From CAIQQQ01 sp040399685 (GTDB lineage: Bacteria; Pseudomonadota; Alphaproteobacteria; Acetobacterales; Acetobacteraceae), in NCBI GenBank assembly GCA_040399685.1, contig JBBART010000018.1:36896-100895 (forward strand): a stretch of 64,000 bases of DNA. The letters are read 5' to 3'. Position numbers and translations under genes: made by a program. Under the pieces are notes generated by a model. That model saw only the letters and a program-made list of their open reading frames with translations, searched no databases and was not told the DNA's origin. This document shows, one piece after another, positions 16,889 to 24,677 of the stretch (position 1 is the stretch's first letter; each line of letters starts with the position of its first letter).

Positions 16889-17819
16889 GAGATTGCCCCT
16901 TGGCGACACTGTCCAACGAGGCGTCGAGCGCATCGGCGGCAAGCGCCAGAACCCGATCGAATTTACTTTCCCCGAGAAGGCCTTTGGCTTCCGACAACCT
17001 TGCGCGTGCCCAAGCCATCAGATGCGTGGCATCTTGCTGCAATCCAGCGGCAAGCTCCGATGCTTCGTGCAAGGACAGGCCTTTACTTTGCGCCCGCACT
17101 AAAACGGCGTGCAATTCGGCGGAACGCCATGGCTCATCACTCTCCAGCGCCCAGGCCAGTATGCCGTTGAGTGCGCCGCGCATGATGTCTGTTTCGAGGT
17201 CGCAAATGTCATCCGCGGCCTGATAGGCCATACCCAAAAGGCGCGCCACGCGGCAGGCCGCGTTGACGTTCGTCGGCGGCAAGCCAGCGAGGACGACCGC
17301 CCCCTCCACCGGAAGCGCTACCATTGCGCCTGCCTTGGCAGATATCAGCGACTGATAGCGATCGCGGTTCATCATATGCCAAAGGTCCGGACTGAATTCC
17401 TCGCCCTGTCCAGCAACGATCTGTGTCACTCTGTCCGCAAACATCCGGACGAGTTCTGGCCCGTGCGGCAATGGAGCCAGCATGGCAAAGGCCCGCACCA
17501 GCAATGTGTCGCCCACACAAATTGCCGCAGGACCGCCATATCTGGCGACAACGCTCGGCACGCCCCGGCGCAGCATCGCTTCGTCTTGCACATCGTCATG
17601 CACGATCGAGGCCTGGTGAACCAGTTCGCAGGCTGCGGCCAGGCTGACCGCATCCGCGTCGGTGATATCGAGTGCACGTCCACAATCAAGCGACAACCGG
17701 GCCCGCCAGGCCCGGCCGCCGGTGGCCAGGTGGTAGGCCATTGCTTCTGCAACCAAACCCTCGCCACGGGTTGCGGTTTCCAGAGCCGCCGCAACCCGAT
17801 CCTGTGTCAAAAATGGCAT
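16878..17819 (-). CDS. crtE: Geranylgeranyl diphosphate synthase
   Basis: A trans-prenyltransferase that makes the C20 precursor of carotenoids. The 313-residue product (ATG 17819) has the first Asp-rich motif HDDVQDEAMLRRG and the second motif QAADDICDLETD, both needed for magnesium and substrate binding. It starts 8 bp after the rhodopsin stop codon. The conserved residues support prenyl diphosphate synthase; the C20 product is inferred from its place at the head of the carotenoid genes. Confidence 0.93.
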   Translation of the reverse strand: MPFLTQDRVAAALETATRGEGLVAEAMAYHLATGGRAWRARLSLDCGRALDITDADAVSLAAACELVHQASIVHDDVQDEAMLRRGVPSVVARYGGPAAICVGDTLLVRAFAMLAPLPHGPELVRMFADRVTQIVAGQGEEFSPDLWHMMNRDRYQSLISAKAGAMVALPVEGAVVLAGLPPTNVNAACRVARLLGMAYQAADDICDLETDIMRGALNGILAWALESDEPWRSAELHAVLVRAQSKGLSLHEASELAAGLQQDATHLMAWARARLSEAKGLLGESKFDRVLALAADALDASLDSVAKGQSHAA

Positions 17820-17827
17820 GACCGACC

Positions 17828-18613
17828 TTATCGCGCCGCAGTTGCCATCGCTGGGAGAGGCTTGGACATACCGGCATCGGCTTCCGACTTCCGCGCCGCG
17901 ATCATGTAGATAAAGACTCCGAACAACGCCTTGGCCACGATATCGGCCACTGTGTAACCAACCTGCACGGCAGTCGATGCGCCGCCGCCGCTGAAGCCGA
18001 TCATTGGGAACACAAAGACCACGGGGTAGAAGCACCACGAAATAATCGTCAACCACCGCGCAGCGCTTACCAGGCCGCGAGCCGAGGCCGGCTGCGATGC
18101 GATCGATTCACGAAGCCCCACGAACAGGTCATAGACGATGAGCAGGAAGGGAACCATCGCAAGGGCCCACCAAATCCATCGCGTGCTGCTGTCAGATGCG
18201 ACTTCACCGGGGTATCCGAGGACCACCATCAGTGCTGCGAGCACACCAAGCTTCGTCGCCTTGGCAACCGTCTCGCTGGCAGATAGACGCATGACAAGAA
18301 TGAGTTCAACCAGCAGCAACGGCACGGTCAACAACCAATCGACATACCGATAGGCGTCGTTGAAGGCCACTCCGGTTGGCTTCACCACGCCACCAACCAC
18401 GTCATACGCCGCTTCCCACGATGCAAAAATGCGAAAGTAATGATAGCATGCGATCATTGTCACAATGCCAGTGATGGTGATCGCAGACCGATAGGCAGGA
18501 GAAACCTGGTTGCACCGGAGAAAAAAGAAGACGGTCGCGGCACCCATGACCGCTATTGTGAACGAGAAGGCATTGTAGACAAGCAAGTATTGCGAAAGCG
18601 TTATTGTATTCAT
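17828..18613 (-). CDS. Light-driven proton-pump rhodopsin, xanthorhodopsin-like
   Basis: A 261-residue, seven-helix microbial rhodopsin (ATG 18613). Helix C reads RYVDWLLTVPLLLVELILVM, giving proton acceptor Asp92, Thr96 and donor Glu103 (the DTE pattern of outward proton pumps). His58 in CYHYFRI pairs with the acceptor in this group. Leu99/Leu100 rather than Gln at the tuning site suggests green absorption. Helix G has Asp224 and the retinal Schiff-base Lys228 (VADIVAKALFG). Sequences such as SFTIAV, YHYFRI, SWEAAY and GYPGEV place it near xanthorhodopsin. However, the Gly that makes room for the carotenoid antenna is Trp149 here (TRWIWWALA). It heads the retinal operon. Confidence 0.96.
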   Translation of the reverse strand: MNTITLSQYLLVYNAFSFTIAVMGAATVFFFLRCNQVSPAYRSAITITGIVTMIACYHYFRIFASWEAAYDVVGGVVKPTGVAFNDAYRYVDWLLTVPLLLVELILVMRLSASETVAKATKLGVLAALMVVLGYPGEVASDSSTRWIWWALAMVPFLLIVYDLFVGLRESIASQPASARGLVSAARWLTIISWCFYPVVFVFPMIGFSGGGASTAVQVGYTVADIVAKALFGVFIYMIAARKSEADAGMSKPLPAMATAAR

Positions 18614-18707
18614 TTCGGTTAACCCCAAAAAAGCTATTTTCTTTTGTTGTAGTGTTTCAAAGGCAATATCCGGCGGGATAATTACCTGGGTGGTATCAAA
18701 TCCGCCA

Positions 18708-19121
18708 TCAGGCTGCCGGTATGAGCGCCTGCAATCTGATGACGTCGATGACATGAACGACGCCGTTGGTGCACAGGCTGTCGGCTGCGACGACTGCAGC
18801 ACCACTGACGGTGGAACGGTTGGTGCCAGCGATGTCCAATGCTTTATTTGCGAACAGCATCGGCTTTAACTGATGCCCCAACACCTGCCCAGCATCCACG
18901 TGCAAGGTCAGGATCTCTTCGGCCAAGTTCCCCGGTTTCAGCAGGATTTCCGTAATACGGGCAGGCAGTTTGTTGAATATGCCATCAGTCGCCCCAAAAA
19001 CCATGAGCGGTTTAACGCTCTTGAGCGTTTCGACAGGACCTCTGGCCGCCGAGGCGATAATCAGCATGCTCAGCGCGCAGGTTGAAGCAGCATGACTAAT
19101 GCAGTGACTCGTTTCGGTCAT
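18708..19121 (-). CDS. Small fasciclin (FAS1) domain protein
   Basis: A 137-residue protein with a single FAS1 domain. The recognisable core is VETLKSVKPLMVFGATDGIFNKLP, then ILTLHVDAGQVLGHQL, and the typical end CTNGVVHVIDVI. ATG 19121 has an AGGAAG ribosome-binding site; a longer frame exists upstream without support. Most bacterial FAS1 proteins are secreted adhesion proteins, but no clear signal peptide precedes the domain here, and the usual VFAPTD motif is altered to VFGATD. It lies 94 bp upstream of the rhodopsin on the same strand and may be the first gene of that transcript. Function with the rhodopsin is unknown. Confidence 0.82.
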   Translation of the reverse strand: MTETSHCISHAASTCALSMLIIASAARGPVETLKSVKPLMVFGATDGIFNKLPARITEILLKPGNLAEEILTLHVDAGQVLGHQLKPMLFANKALDIAGTNRSTVSGAAVVAADSLCTNGVVHVIDVIRLQALIPAA

Positions 19122-19564
19122 GGTTGCGCTTCCTACTCCTGAGAATATTGCAGATTTTCTAGGCAAGCGGATGTGATACGTTTCAATTCTTACGGTTGGA
19201 ATATCAGGATTATACCAAAGAATTGATGCTTTCCGGCAATGAACGTCTCAGTTCATGTTAAACTTGGAAGATCACACAGGTCCGCGTCAATCCTTAGGTT
19301 TCACTCTGGTTGTATTTTTATTATTTTTTTGACCCCGGTATTCTTAGGGGAGTAGATGGGCGCACTTATTTTTTTGTGAAGAGATAAAATAAATTTTTTT
19401 AATGCGATCGGTTATCGGGTATCCAGCCGATGAGTTTTTACTCAGCGTATGATGTGGCGGCGCGCAACAGTGTTTGGTCAACCTGACCAGCGGATTGCGC
19501 CCGCAGTGACGTACCCCTGATCTTTCATCCAACGGCGATCAGTCTCTATGTGGGTTACGCGCCT
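19122..19564 (-). other. Gene-free AT-rich interval upstream of the FAS1 gene
   Basis: About 440 bases without a supported gene. The part 19180-19420 is much richer in A and T than the surroundings, with several T- and A-runs, and probably holds the promoter for the FAS1/rhodopsin transcript. I cannot assign specific -35 and -10 boxes with confidence. Confidence 0.4.
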
Positions 19565-20340
19565 TCGGAGCGGTTTAGGCAATGTGTCGTTCAGTGGCCA
19601 TCAATCGTGCCGCATGGGCTGCAGGTGTTTGGGTGCCGAGCGATGACTGCGGCCGGTTGGCATTGTGTAGTCCTGGGCCCCAGTGGCCAGCTGTTGGCGG
19701 GCGTAACCCAACCTGAAGAACAGCGTCTCGTTGAACAGTTCGTCGCGCATCCGGCCGTTGAAGCTCTTCACAAGGCCGTTCTGGGTCGGCTTGCCCTGCG
19801 CGATATAATGCCCGGCTCGCCGCGCAGCGCGATGGGCCTGCTAAGTTCGCGCGCCACTCGCCGCCCGGAGATTGAGGTATCGGGGAATCGCCGCCAGGCA
19901 CTCCCGGCCGACGTCGTCGACCACGTTGAACACGCGAAACGGTCGGCCACAGGCAAACGGGTCATGCACAAAATCCAACGACCAGCGCGCGTTGATCCTT
20001 GCTTCAACCAGGATCGGCGCCCGCGTGCCCACAGCCCGCCGCTCGCTCATTGCCGCGGGCCTTGCCATCTTTTTGTCAGGAGTTCGCCCAACGCCGCCTT
20101 CTCGAGCATCACGTTGGCTAGCGGGCGTCTGAGGCGTCTACTCTTATCCTCCAGCGCCCGCAGCCGTTCAGCGTCAGATACGCCCATCCCGCCAAACTTC
20201 GCCTTTCAGGCATAAATCATACCCTCGGAGGCACCGTGCTTCCGGCCCAGCTCACCCGCCTTCGCACCGGCTTCGTTCCCCCGAAGAATCCCGATGATCT
20301 GCTCCTCGGTAAATCTCGTTCGCTTCAGATGTCCATCCTC
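19565..20340 (-). pseudogene. Decayed IS3-family element (orfA and orfB remnants)
   Basis: Minus-strand remains of a second IS3-type element, different from the one at 10757. OrfA pieces read KRTRFTEEQIIGILRG and VSDAERLRALEDKSRRLRRPLA. An internal deletion then joins this to orfB: RRAVGTRAPILVEARINARW, SLDFVHDPFACGRPFRVFNVVDD, RECLAAIP, SISGRRVARELSRPI and finally PQSSLGTQTPAAHAARL. The pieces fall in at least two frames with stops between them. No intact inverted repeats were found. It marks the far border of the light-related region. Confidence 0.85.
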
Positions 20341-20559
20341 TCATGGGCCGGACTCAAGCAACGTCTGGAGGAAATTTTCAGGGACACGTCACCGGCATTG
20401 CACGTCAAAATGCTCTTCAAGGCAAAGGGAACGTATGTCTTTCCAGCCAGCGACACAGAGACGGATTGCGTGGCGAACATGTGATTGATAGGCGGTTTAG
20501 CGGTCGGAAAGTACGTCGCTGACGATGACCTGAGTATGTCGGAAAGTGTTCGCAAAGAC

Positions 20560-20594
20560 AAAAAGGCCGCCCACCGGGTTTTCAAGTGGGCGGC
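20560..20594 (-). terminator. Rho-independent terminator of the CoA-transferase/hydratase pair
   Basis: A perfect 9-bp GC stem, GCCGCCCAC at 20566-20574 and GTGGGCGGC at 20586-20594, with an 11-base loop. On the minus strand it is followed by five T residues (complement of 20560-20564). It lies about 100 bases after the stop of the enoyl-CoA hydratase gene at 20692. Bases 20341-20559 hold nothing I recognise. Confidence 0.8.
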
Positions 20595-20691
20595 GATCTG
20601 TTGTTTTTGCAAAATTGGTGGAGCCAATCGATGCTTTTAAGCGGTGTTGTGGCTGTGCCGCTGCAGTGTCAGGTTCTAAATTTACGGATCG

Positions 20692-21486
20692 TTATTTCCC
20701 CTGCCAGACGGGGGTGCGCTTGTTGAGGAACGCTTCCATGCCCTCGCGGAAATCCTGGCTCATGTAGCACATCAGGATCAGGTCTTTTTCCATGCCCTCG
20801 GACGCGCGTTCCTTCAGGCGGCGCAGGGCCTCCTTGGTGGCCCGCAAGGTCAGGGGGGCGTGGCTTGCGACCAGCTTGGCCAGTGCCTCAACACGGGTGG
20901 CCATGGCGGCGTGGTCGGGCAAGATTTCGCTCACCATGCCAATGGATTTGGCTTCCTCGGCTTCCACGAGGCGGGCGGTAAAGATGATGTCCTTCACCCG
21001 CGCCGGGCCGATCAGGCTGACGAGGCGGCCGTAATTGGACATCGACAGGCAGTTGCCCAGTGTGCGCGCGATCGGGAAGCCGAAGCGGGCGTTGGCGGTG
21101 GCGATGCGCAGGTCGCAGGAGAACGCGATGCCGGCGCCGCCGCCGGTGCAGGCGCCGCCGATGGCAGCGATGGTGGGCTTGGTGCAGGTTTCCAGCAGGC
21201 CCAGTACGCGGTCGATCCGGGCTTCGTAATCCAGTGCGTCCTGCGGGGTGTTGAAGGCCCGGAACTGCGAGATGTCGGTGCCAGCGGCGAAGGCCTTCTC
21301 GCCGGCGCCGGTCAGCACCAGGGCCTTGATGGCCGGGTCGTCGTTGACCTCGGTGCACACCTGCGCCAGGCGTTCATACATGGCGAACGTCATGGCGTTG
21401 CGGGCCTGCGGGCGGTTGAAGGTGCCATAGGCGATGCCGTCGCGGACCTCGTAAAGGAATTCCGGCTGCGGTGTGGTGTCGGACAT
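20692..21486 (-). CDS. Enoyl-CoA hydratase/isomerase family protein
   Basis: 264 residues from ATG 21486. It is a crotonase-fold protein: GTFNRPQARNAMTFAMYERL at the N-terminus, KAFAAGTDISQF forming part of the oxyanion hole, then IAAIGGACTGGGAGIAFSCDLRIATANARFGFP. The second catalytic Glu position of true hydratases is not obvious, so isomerase, hydratase or hydrolase activity are all possible. The start overlaps the CoA-transferase stop by one base (TGATG), so the two are coupled and probably act in sequence on one acyl-CoA. A terminator follows at 20560-20594. Confidence 0.9.
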   Translation of the reverse strand: MSDTTPQPEFLYEVRDGIAYGTFNRPQARNAMTFAMYERLAQVCTEVNDDPAIKALVLTGAGEKAFAAGTDISQFRAFNTPQDALDYEARIDRVLGLLETCTKPTIAAIGGACTGGGAGIAFSCDLRIATANARFGFPIARTLGNCLSMSNYGRLVSLIGPARVKDIIFTARLVEAEEAKSIGMVSEILPDHAAMATRVEALAKLVASHAPLTLRATKEALRRLKERASEGMEKDLILMCYMSQDFREGMEAFLNKRTPVWQGK

Positions 21487-22673
21487 CAGATCACTCCCTT
21501 TGCGCGCAAGGCGCTTATTTTGGCGGCGTCGTAGCCGAGTTCGGCCAGCACTTCGTTGGTGTGCTCGCCCAGTTCCGCAGTCGCGGTGTGGATCTCGGCC
21601 GGGGTGCGGCTGAGTTTGATCGGCTGGCCCACGATGGTGATGGGGCCGAGCGTGGGGTGTTCCACCGTGGCCGTCATGCCGAGATGCTGTACCTGCGGGT
21701 CGGCGAACACTTCGTCCATCTTGTAGATGGGCCCTGCCGGAACCTCGGCGGCGTTCAGGCGCTCCACCCAATAAGCGGAGGTGTTGGTCTGGGTGATCGC
21801 CTCGATCTTGGCGTTCAGCGCGTGGCGGTTGGTCGAGCGGGCCTTGGCGGAGGCGAACAGCGGGTCGTCGATGACCGTTTCGATCCCGATGGCCTTGCAC
21901 AGTCGCACGAAGATCGGCGTGCCGGCGGTGGCGATGTTGATGAAGCCGTCGGAGGTGGCGAACACACCGGTGGGGATGTTGGTGGGGTGATCGTTGCCGG
22001 CCTGACCGGGCACATCGCCGTCCATCAGCCAGCGGGCGGCCTGGAAATCCATCATCGCGATCTGCGAGGACACAAGATTGGTCTGCACCCATTGGCCCTG
22101 GCCGGAAACCTCGCGCTCCAGCAGGGCGATCATGATGCCCTGCGCCGTCAAATGCCCGGTGGTGAGGTCCGCCAGTGGAATGCCGGCGCGCATCGGGCCT
22201 TTGCCGGGGGCGCCGGTGACGGACATCAGGCCGCCCATGCCCTGCGCGATCTGGTCAAAGCCCGGGCGCATCCGATATGGCCCGTCCTCGCCGAAGCCGG
22301 ACATGCTGGCATAGATCAAACGCGGGTTGATTTCGGCCATCACCCCGTAGCCGATGCCCAGCCGGTCCTTCACGTCAGGGCGGAAATTCTCCACCAGAAC
22401 ATCGGCCCAGGCCGCCAGTTCCTTGAGGATAGCGACGCCCTCGGGCGATTTCAGATCCAGCGCGATGCAGCGTTTGTTGCGGTGCAGGTTCTGAAAATCC
22501 GAGCCGTGGCGCGGGCCGCCCAATCCGGCGTCTCCGGCGTTGGTGGCTTCCACCTTGATCACCTGCGCGCCATGGTCGGCGAATTGCCGTACGCAGGTGG
22601 GGCCAGCGCGCACGCGGGTGAGGTCGAGGATTTTGAAACGCGCCAGTGCGTGTGCGGCCATTCGGGCTCTCAT
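21486..22673 (-). CDS. CaiB/BaiF family (class III) CoA-transferase
   Basis: 395 residues from ATG 22673 (an ATG at 22661 is possible). Family III CoA-transferases move CoA between carboxylic acids through a covalent Asp intermediate. The N-terminal ILDLTRVRAGPTCVRQFADHGAQVIKVE, the VDVL-like ADVLVENFRPDV, and the active-site segment GIPLADLTTGH with the nucleophilic Asp (near residue 177) are all present. The next gene, an enoyl-CoA hydratase-like protein, overlaps by one base. A succinyl- or formyl-CoA donor is typical for the family, but the acceptor acid cannot be read from sequence. It is divergent from the serine hydrolase gene across 75 bp. Confidence 0.93.
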   Translation of the reverse strand: MRARMAAHALARFKILDLTRVRAGPTCVRQFADHGAQVIKVEATNAGDAGLGGPRHGSDFQNLHRNKRCIALDLKSPEGVAILKELAAWADVLVENFRPDVKDRLGIGYGVMAEINPRLIYASMSGFGEDGPYRMRPGFDQIAQGMGGLMSVTGAPGKGPMRAGIPLADLTTGHLTAQGIMIALLEREVSGQGQWVQTNLVSSQIAMMDFQAARWLMDGDVPGQAGNDHPTNIPTGVFATSDGFINIATAGTPIFVRLCKAIGIETVIDDPLFASAKARSTNRHALNAKIEAITQTNTSAYWVERLNAAEVPAGPIYKMDEVFADPQVQHLGMTATVEHPTLGPITIVGQPIKLSRTPAEIHTATAELGEHTNEVLAELGYDAAKISALRAKGVI

Positions 22674-22748
22674 CTGTATGTGGACCGCATGACTATGGGC
22701 GGCGCCGGTGGGACGTGCAAATCTACAAACAACGCCCAGAGGAGATGC

Positions 22749-23972
22749 ATGATGAACCGAGTTCTGCCGGTTTCCCCCCACGAGGTTGGCCTGTCCGAAT
22801 CCCGGCTTTCCCGTATCGACGGGTGGATGGACGGGCTTGTCGCCAGCGGCAAGCTGCCGGGGGTGAGCGTTGTGGTGTCTCGTCGGGGGCAGGTGGCGTA
22901 TTCGCGCTGCGCCGGACTTGCCGATATCGCGCGTGGCACGCCGATGGCCACGGACACGATGGTGCGTATCTACTCCATGACCAAGCCGCTGACGTCGGTG
23001 GCCATCATGATGCTGTATGAGGAAGGTCGCTTTCAGCTCGATGACCCGATCACGCGGTTCCTGCCGTATTTCGTCAACCAGCGCGTGCTGGTGGGCGGCA
23101 ATCGCGCCAAGAGCGAGACGGTGCCGGCGGTGCGCGACATTACGTTCCGCGATTTGCTGACGCATACGTCGGGCCTCACCTACGCCTTCATGCAGGCGAC
23201 GTTGGTGGATGCGCTGTATCGCGATGCCGGCGTTGATTTCCAGACGTCTGATGCAACGCTCGGCGAGATTGTCGAGCGCGCCGCCGCACAGCCGTTGTTG
23301 GCGCAGCCTGGAACGGCGTGGAATTACTCGATTTCCACGGACGTGCTGGGGCACCTGGTGGCGGTGATTTCCGGCCAGAGTTTCGACAGCTTCATGCGGG
23401 AACGAATTCTGGAGCCGTTGGCCATGAATGACACGTCGTTCTCGGTGCCAGCCGAAAAATTGGGGCGCTTTGCAGCCAATTACATGCGCGGTCCGGATGG
23501 GTTGGTGCTGGCGGATGATCCGGCCACCAGCCGGTTTCGCACGACCGATAAGATCTGCTCGGGCGGCGGCGGTTTGGTTTCGACCTCGGGCGATTATCTG
23601 CGGTTCTGCCAGATGATGCTGAACAAGGGCGCGTTCGACGGCAAGCGACTGCTGGGGCGCAAGACAGTGGAACTGATGACCACCAACCATCTTGGTGGCG
23701 ACATGGGGTCGATGGGGCAAAAGCGCTTCAGCGAATCGAACTATGAAGGCGTGGGCTTCGGACTTGGGTTCTCGGTGATGCTGGACCCGGCGCGGGCGCA
23801 GATTGTGGGAACGGCCGGGGAATACGCCTGGGGTGGGGCCGCGAGCACCGCGTTCTGGATCGATCCGGCCGAGGAGATGGCGGTGATTCTGCTCACGCAA
23901 TTGACCCCGTCATCAACATACCCAATCCGGCGCGAATTGCGGGTGCTGACCTATCAGGCATTGGTCGATTGA
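22749..23972 (+). CDS. Serine hydrolase, beta-lactamase class C fold
   Basis: 407 residues from ATG 22749, preceded by an AGAGGAG ribosome-binding site; ATG 22752 follows at once. The frame is open much further upstream, but that part is antisense to the CoA-transferase. The penicillin-binding/esterase motifs are present: SMTK (Ser and Lys of SxxK), NYS in WNYSISTDVLGH, and a GG-containing third motif in EYAWGGAAST. Relatives include EstB-type esterases and putative beta-lactamases. There is no signal peptide, so a cytoplasmic esterase or amidase is likelier than a resistance enzyme. It is coupled to the next gene through a TTGA overlap. Confidence 0.9.
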   Translation: MMNRVLPVSPHEVGLSESRLSRIDGWMDGLVASGKLPGVSVVVSRRGQVAYSRCAGLADIARGTPMATDTMVRIYSMTKPLTSVAIMMLYEEGRFQLDDPITRFLPYFVNQRVLVGGNRAKSETVPAVRDITFRDLLTHTSGLTYAFMQATLVDALYRDAGVDFQTSDATLGEIVERAAAQPLLAQPGTAWNYSISTDVLGHLVAVISGQSFDSFMRERILEPLAMNDTSFSVPAEKLGRFAANYMRGPDGLVLADDPATSRFRTTDKICSGGGGLVSTSGDYLRFCQMMLNKGAFDGKRLLGRKTVELMTTNHLGGDMGSMGQKRFSESNYEGVGFGLGFSVMLDPARAQIVGTAGEYAWGGAASTAFWIDPAEEMAVILLTQLTPSSTYPIRRELRVLTYQALVD

Positions 23973-24433
23973 TTAATCGCGCCCGCATGTCGGCCACGCT
24001 TGATGGGGATTTCGTGGTGTTCCTGATCGGCGCGCGCATCAACAAGATCCATCGGGTGGACAAGTGGCTGCCTGTTTCCAGGGCCATGTCGCGCATGTTG
24101 AAGGAACTGCACCCGCAGCCCGAGTTGGGGTTCCTGCACGGCGAGGCATGGTTCGGCCGTACCATTTTGATGGTGCAATACTGGCGGTCGATGGATCAAT
24201 TGCTGGCCTATGCGAAAAACCGTGAGGCGGCGCATCTGCCGGCCTGGAAGGCGTTCAACAAGGCTGTTGGTGTGAACGGGACGGTTGGCATCTGGCATGA
24301 GACGTATGCGGTCTCGCCGGGATCGTACGAGACGATCTATGCAAACATGCCGCCGTTCGGGCTTGGCAAGGCGGGAGTGCTGCGTCCTGCCGAGGGGCGT
24401 AATCGAACTGCATCGCAGCGACTCGGTTTGTGA
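23969..24433 (+). CDS. DUF4188 family protein
   Basis: 154 residues from TTG 23969, whose TTGA overlaps the previous stop codon; ATG 23987 is an alternative. The longer form fits better, because INRARMSATLDGDFVVFLIGARINKIHRVDKWLPV aligns from its first residues with the family's usual N-terminus. The central part (GFLHGEAWFGRTILMVQYWRSMDQLLAYAKN) has a ferredoxin-like, monooxygenase-type look. The family is sometimes annotated as monooxygenase or phenylacetaldoxime dehydratase-like; function is not established. A composite terminator repeat follows. Confidence 0.75.
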   Translation: MINRARMSATLDGDFVVFLIGARINKIHRVDKWLPVSRAMSRMLKELHPQPELGFLHGEAWFGRTILMVQYWRSMDQLLAYAKNREAAHLPAWKAFNKAVGVNGTVGIWHETYAVSPGSYETIYANMPPFGLGKAGVLRPAEGRNRTASQRLGL

Positions 24434-24445
24434 TTTTCAGATGAG

Positions 24446-24576
24446 GAAGATCTTCTTTTTCTGAAGAAAAAGAAGCAAAAAGACTTTCAGTCGTTTCGGT
24501 GTGTGGTGTGGCAGATGCCGCGCCATGCTTCTGAACTCATGAAGTTTTTTGGTTCTTTTTTTCAAAAAAGAACCCC
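24446..24576. repeat. Composite AT-rich hairpin repeat, copy 1 (bidirectional terminator)
   Basis: Three hairpins in a row between the convergent DUF4188 and prpE genes. Hairpin A is at 24452-24475: an 11-bp stem CTTCTTTTTCT with a 2-base loop. A GC-rich core hairpin is at 24501-24528: 13 bp, GTGTGGTGTGGCA opposite TGCCGCGCCATGC. Hairpin B is at 24551-24574: an 11-bp stem GGTTCTTTTTT with a 2-base loop. The outer hairpins carry their own T- or A-runs, so each can end transcription from one side. The same architecture recurs at 26608, 61951 and 63862. Confidence 0.85.
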
Positions 24577-24600
24577 TTCCTGTAGGAGTATGTACAATCT

Positions 24601-24632
24601 GGGCTCCCGGCTCGGGGGGCGGCCGGGAGCCC
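24601..24632. terminator. GC-rich hairpin at the prpE 3' end
   Basis: A perfect 11-bp stem, GGGCTCCCGGC at 24601-24611 and its complement at 24622-24632, lies 46 bases beyond the prpE stop. It has no T-run, so on its own it is a weak terminator or an mRNA 3'-end stabiliser, working with the adjacent composite repeat. Confidence 0.55.
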
Positions 24633-24677
24633 ATTGCACACGGCCCGACGCAAAACTGCGCCGGATCGCGATCTCGT

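Noticed and set aside
17828..18613. Carotenoid-antenna rhodopsin
   Set aside because: The overall similarity to xanthorhodopsin suggested it, but the helix E Gly is Trp149 and no antenna-carotenoid genes are present; kept as a pump without that site.
21471..22748. Upstream extension of the serine hydrolase frame to 833 codons
   Set aside because: The added part is antisense to the CoA-transferase; ATG 22749 has a strong ribosome-binding site and a family-normal N-terminus.
22749..23972. Beta-lactamase resistance gene
   Set aside because: The fold and SxxK motif match, but there is no export signal and the neighbours are CoA-metabolism genes; esterase-type hydrolase is more likely.
24446..24576. 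CRISPR-like or REP-type array from repeated hairpins
   Set aside because: Copies are single and dispersed at gene ends, with no regular spacers and no cas genes; terminator-type composite repeats fit better.
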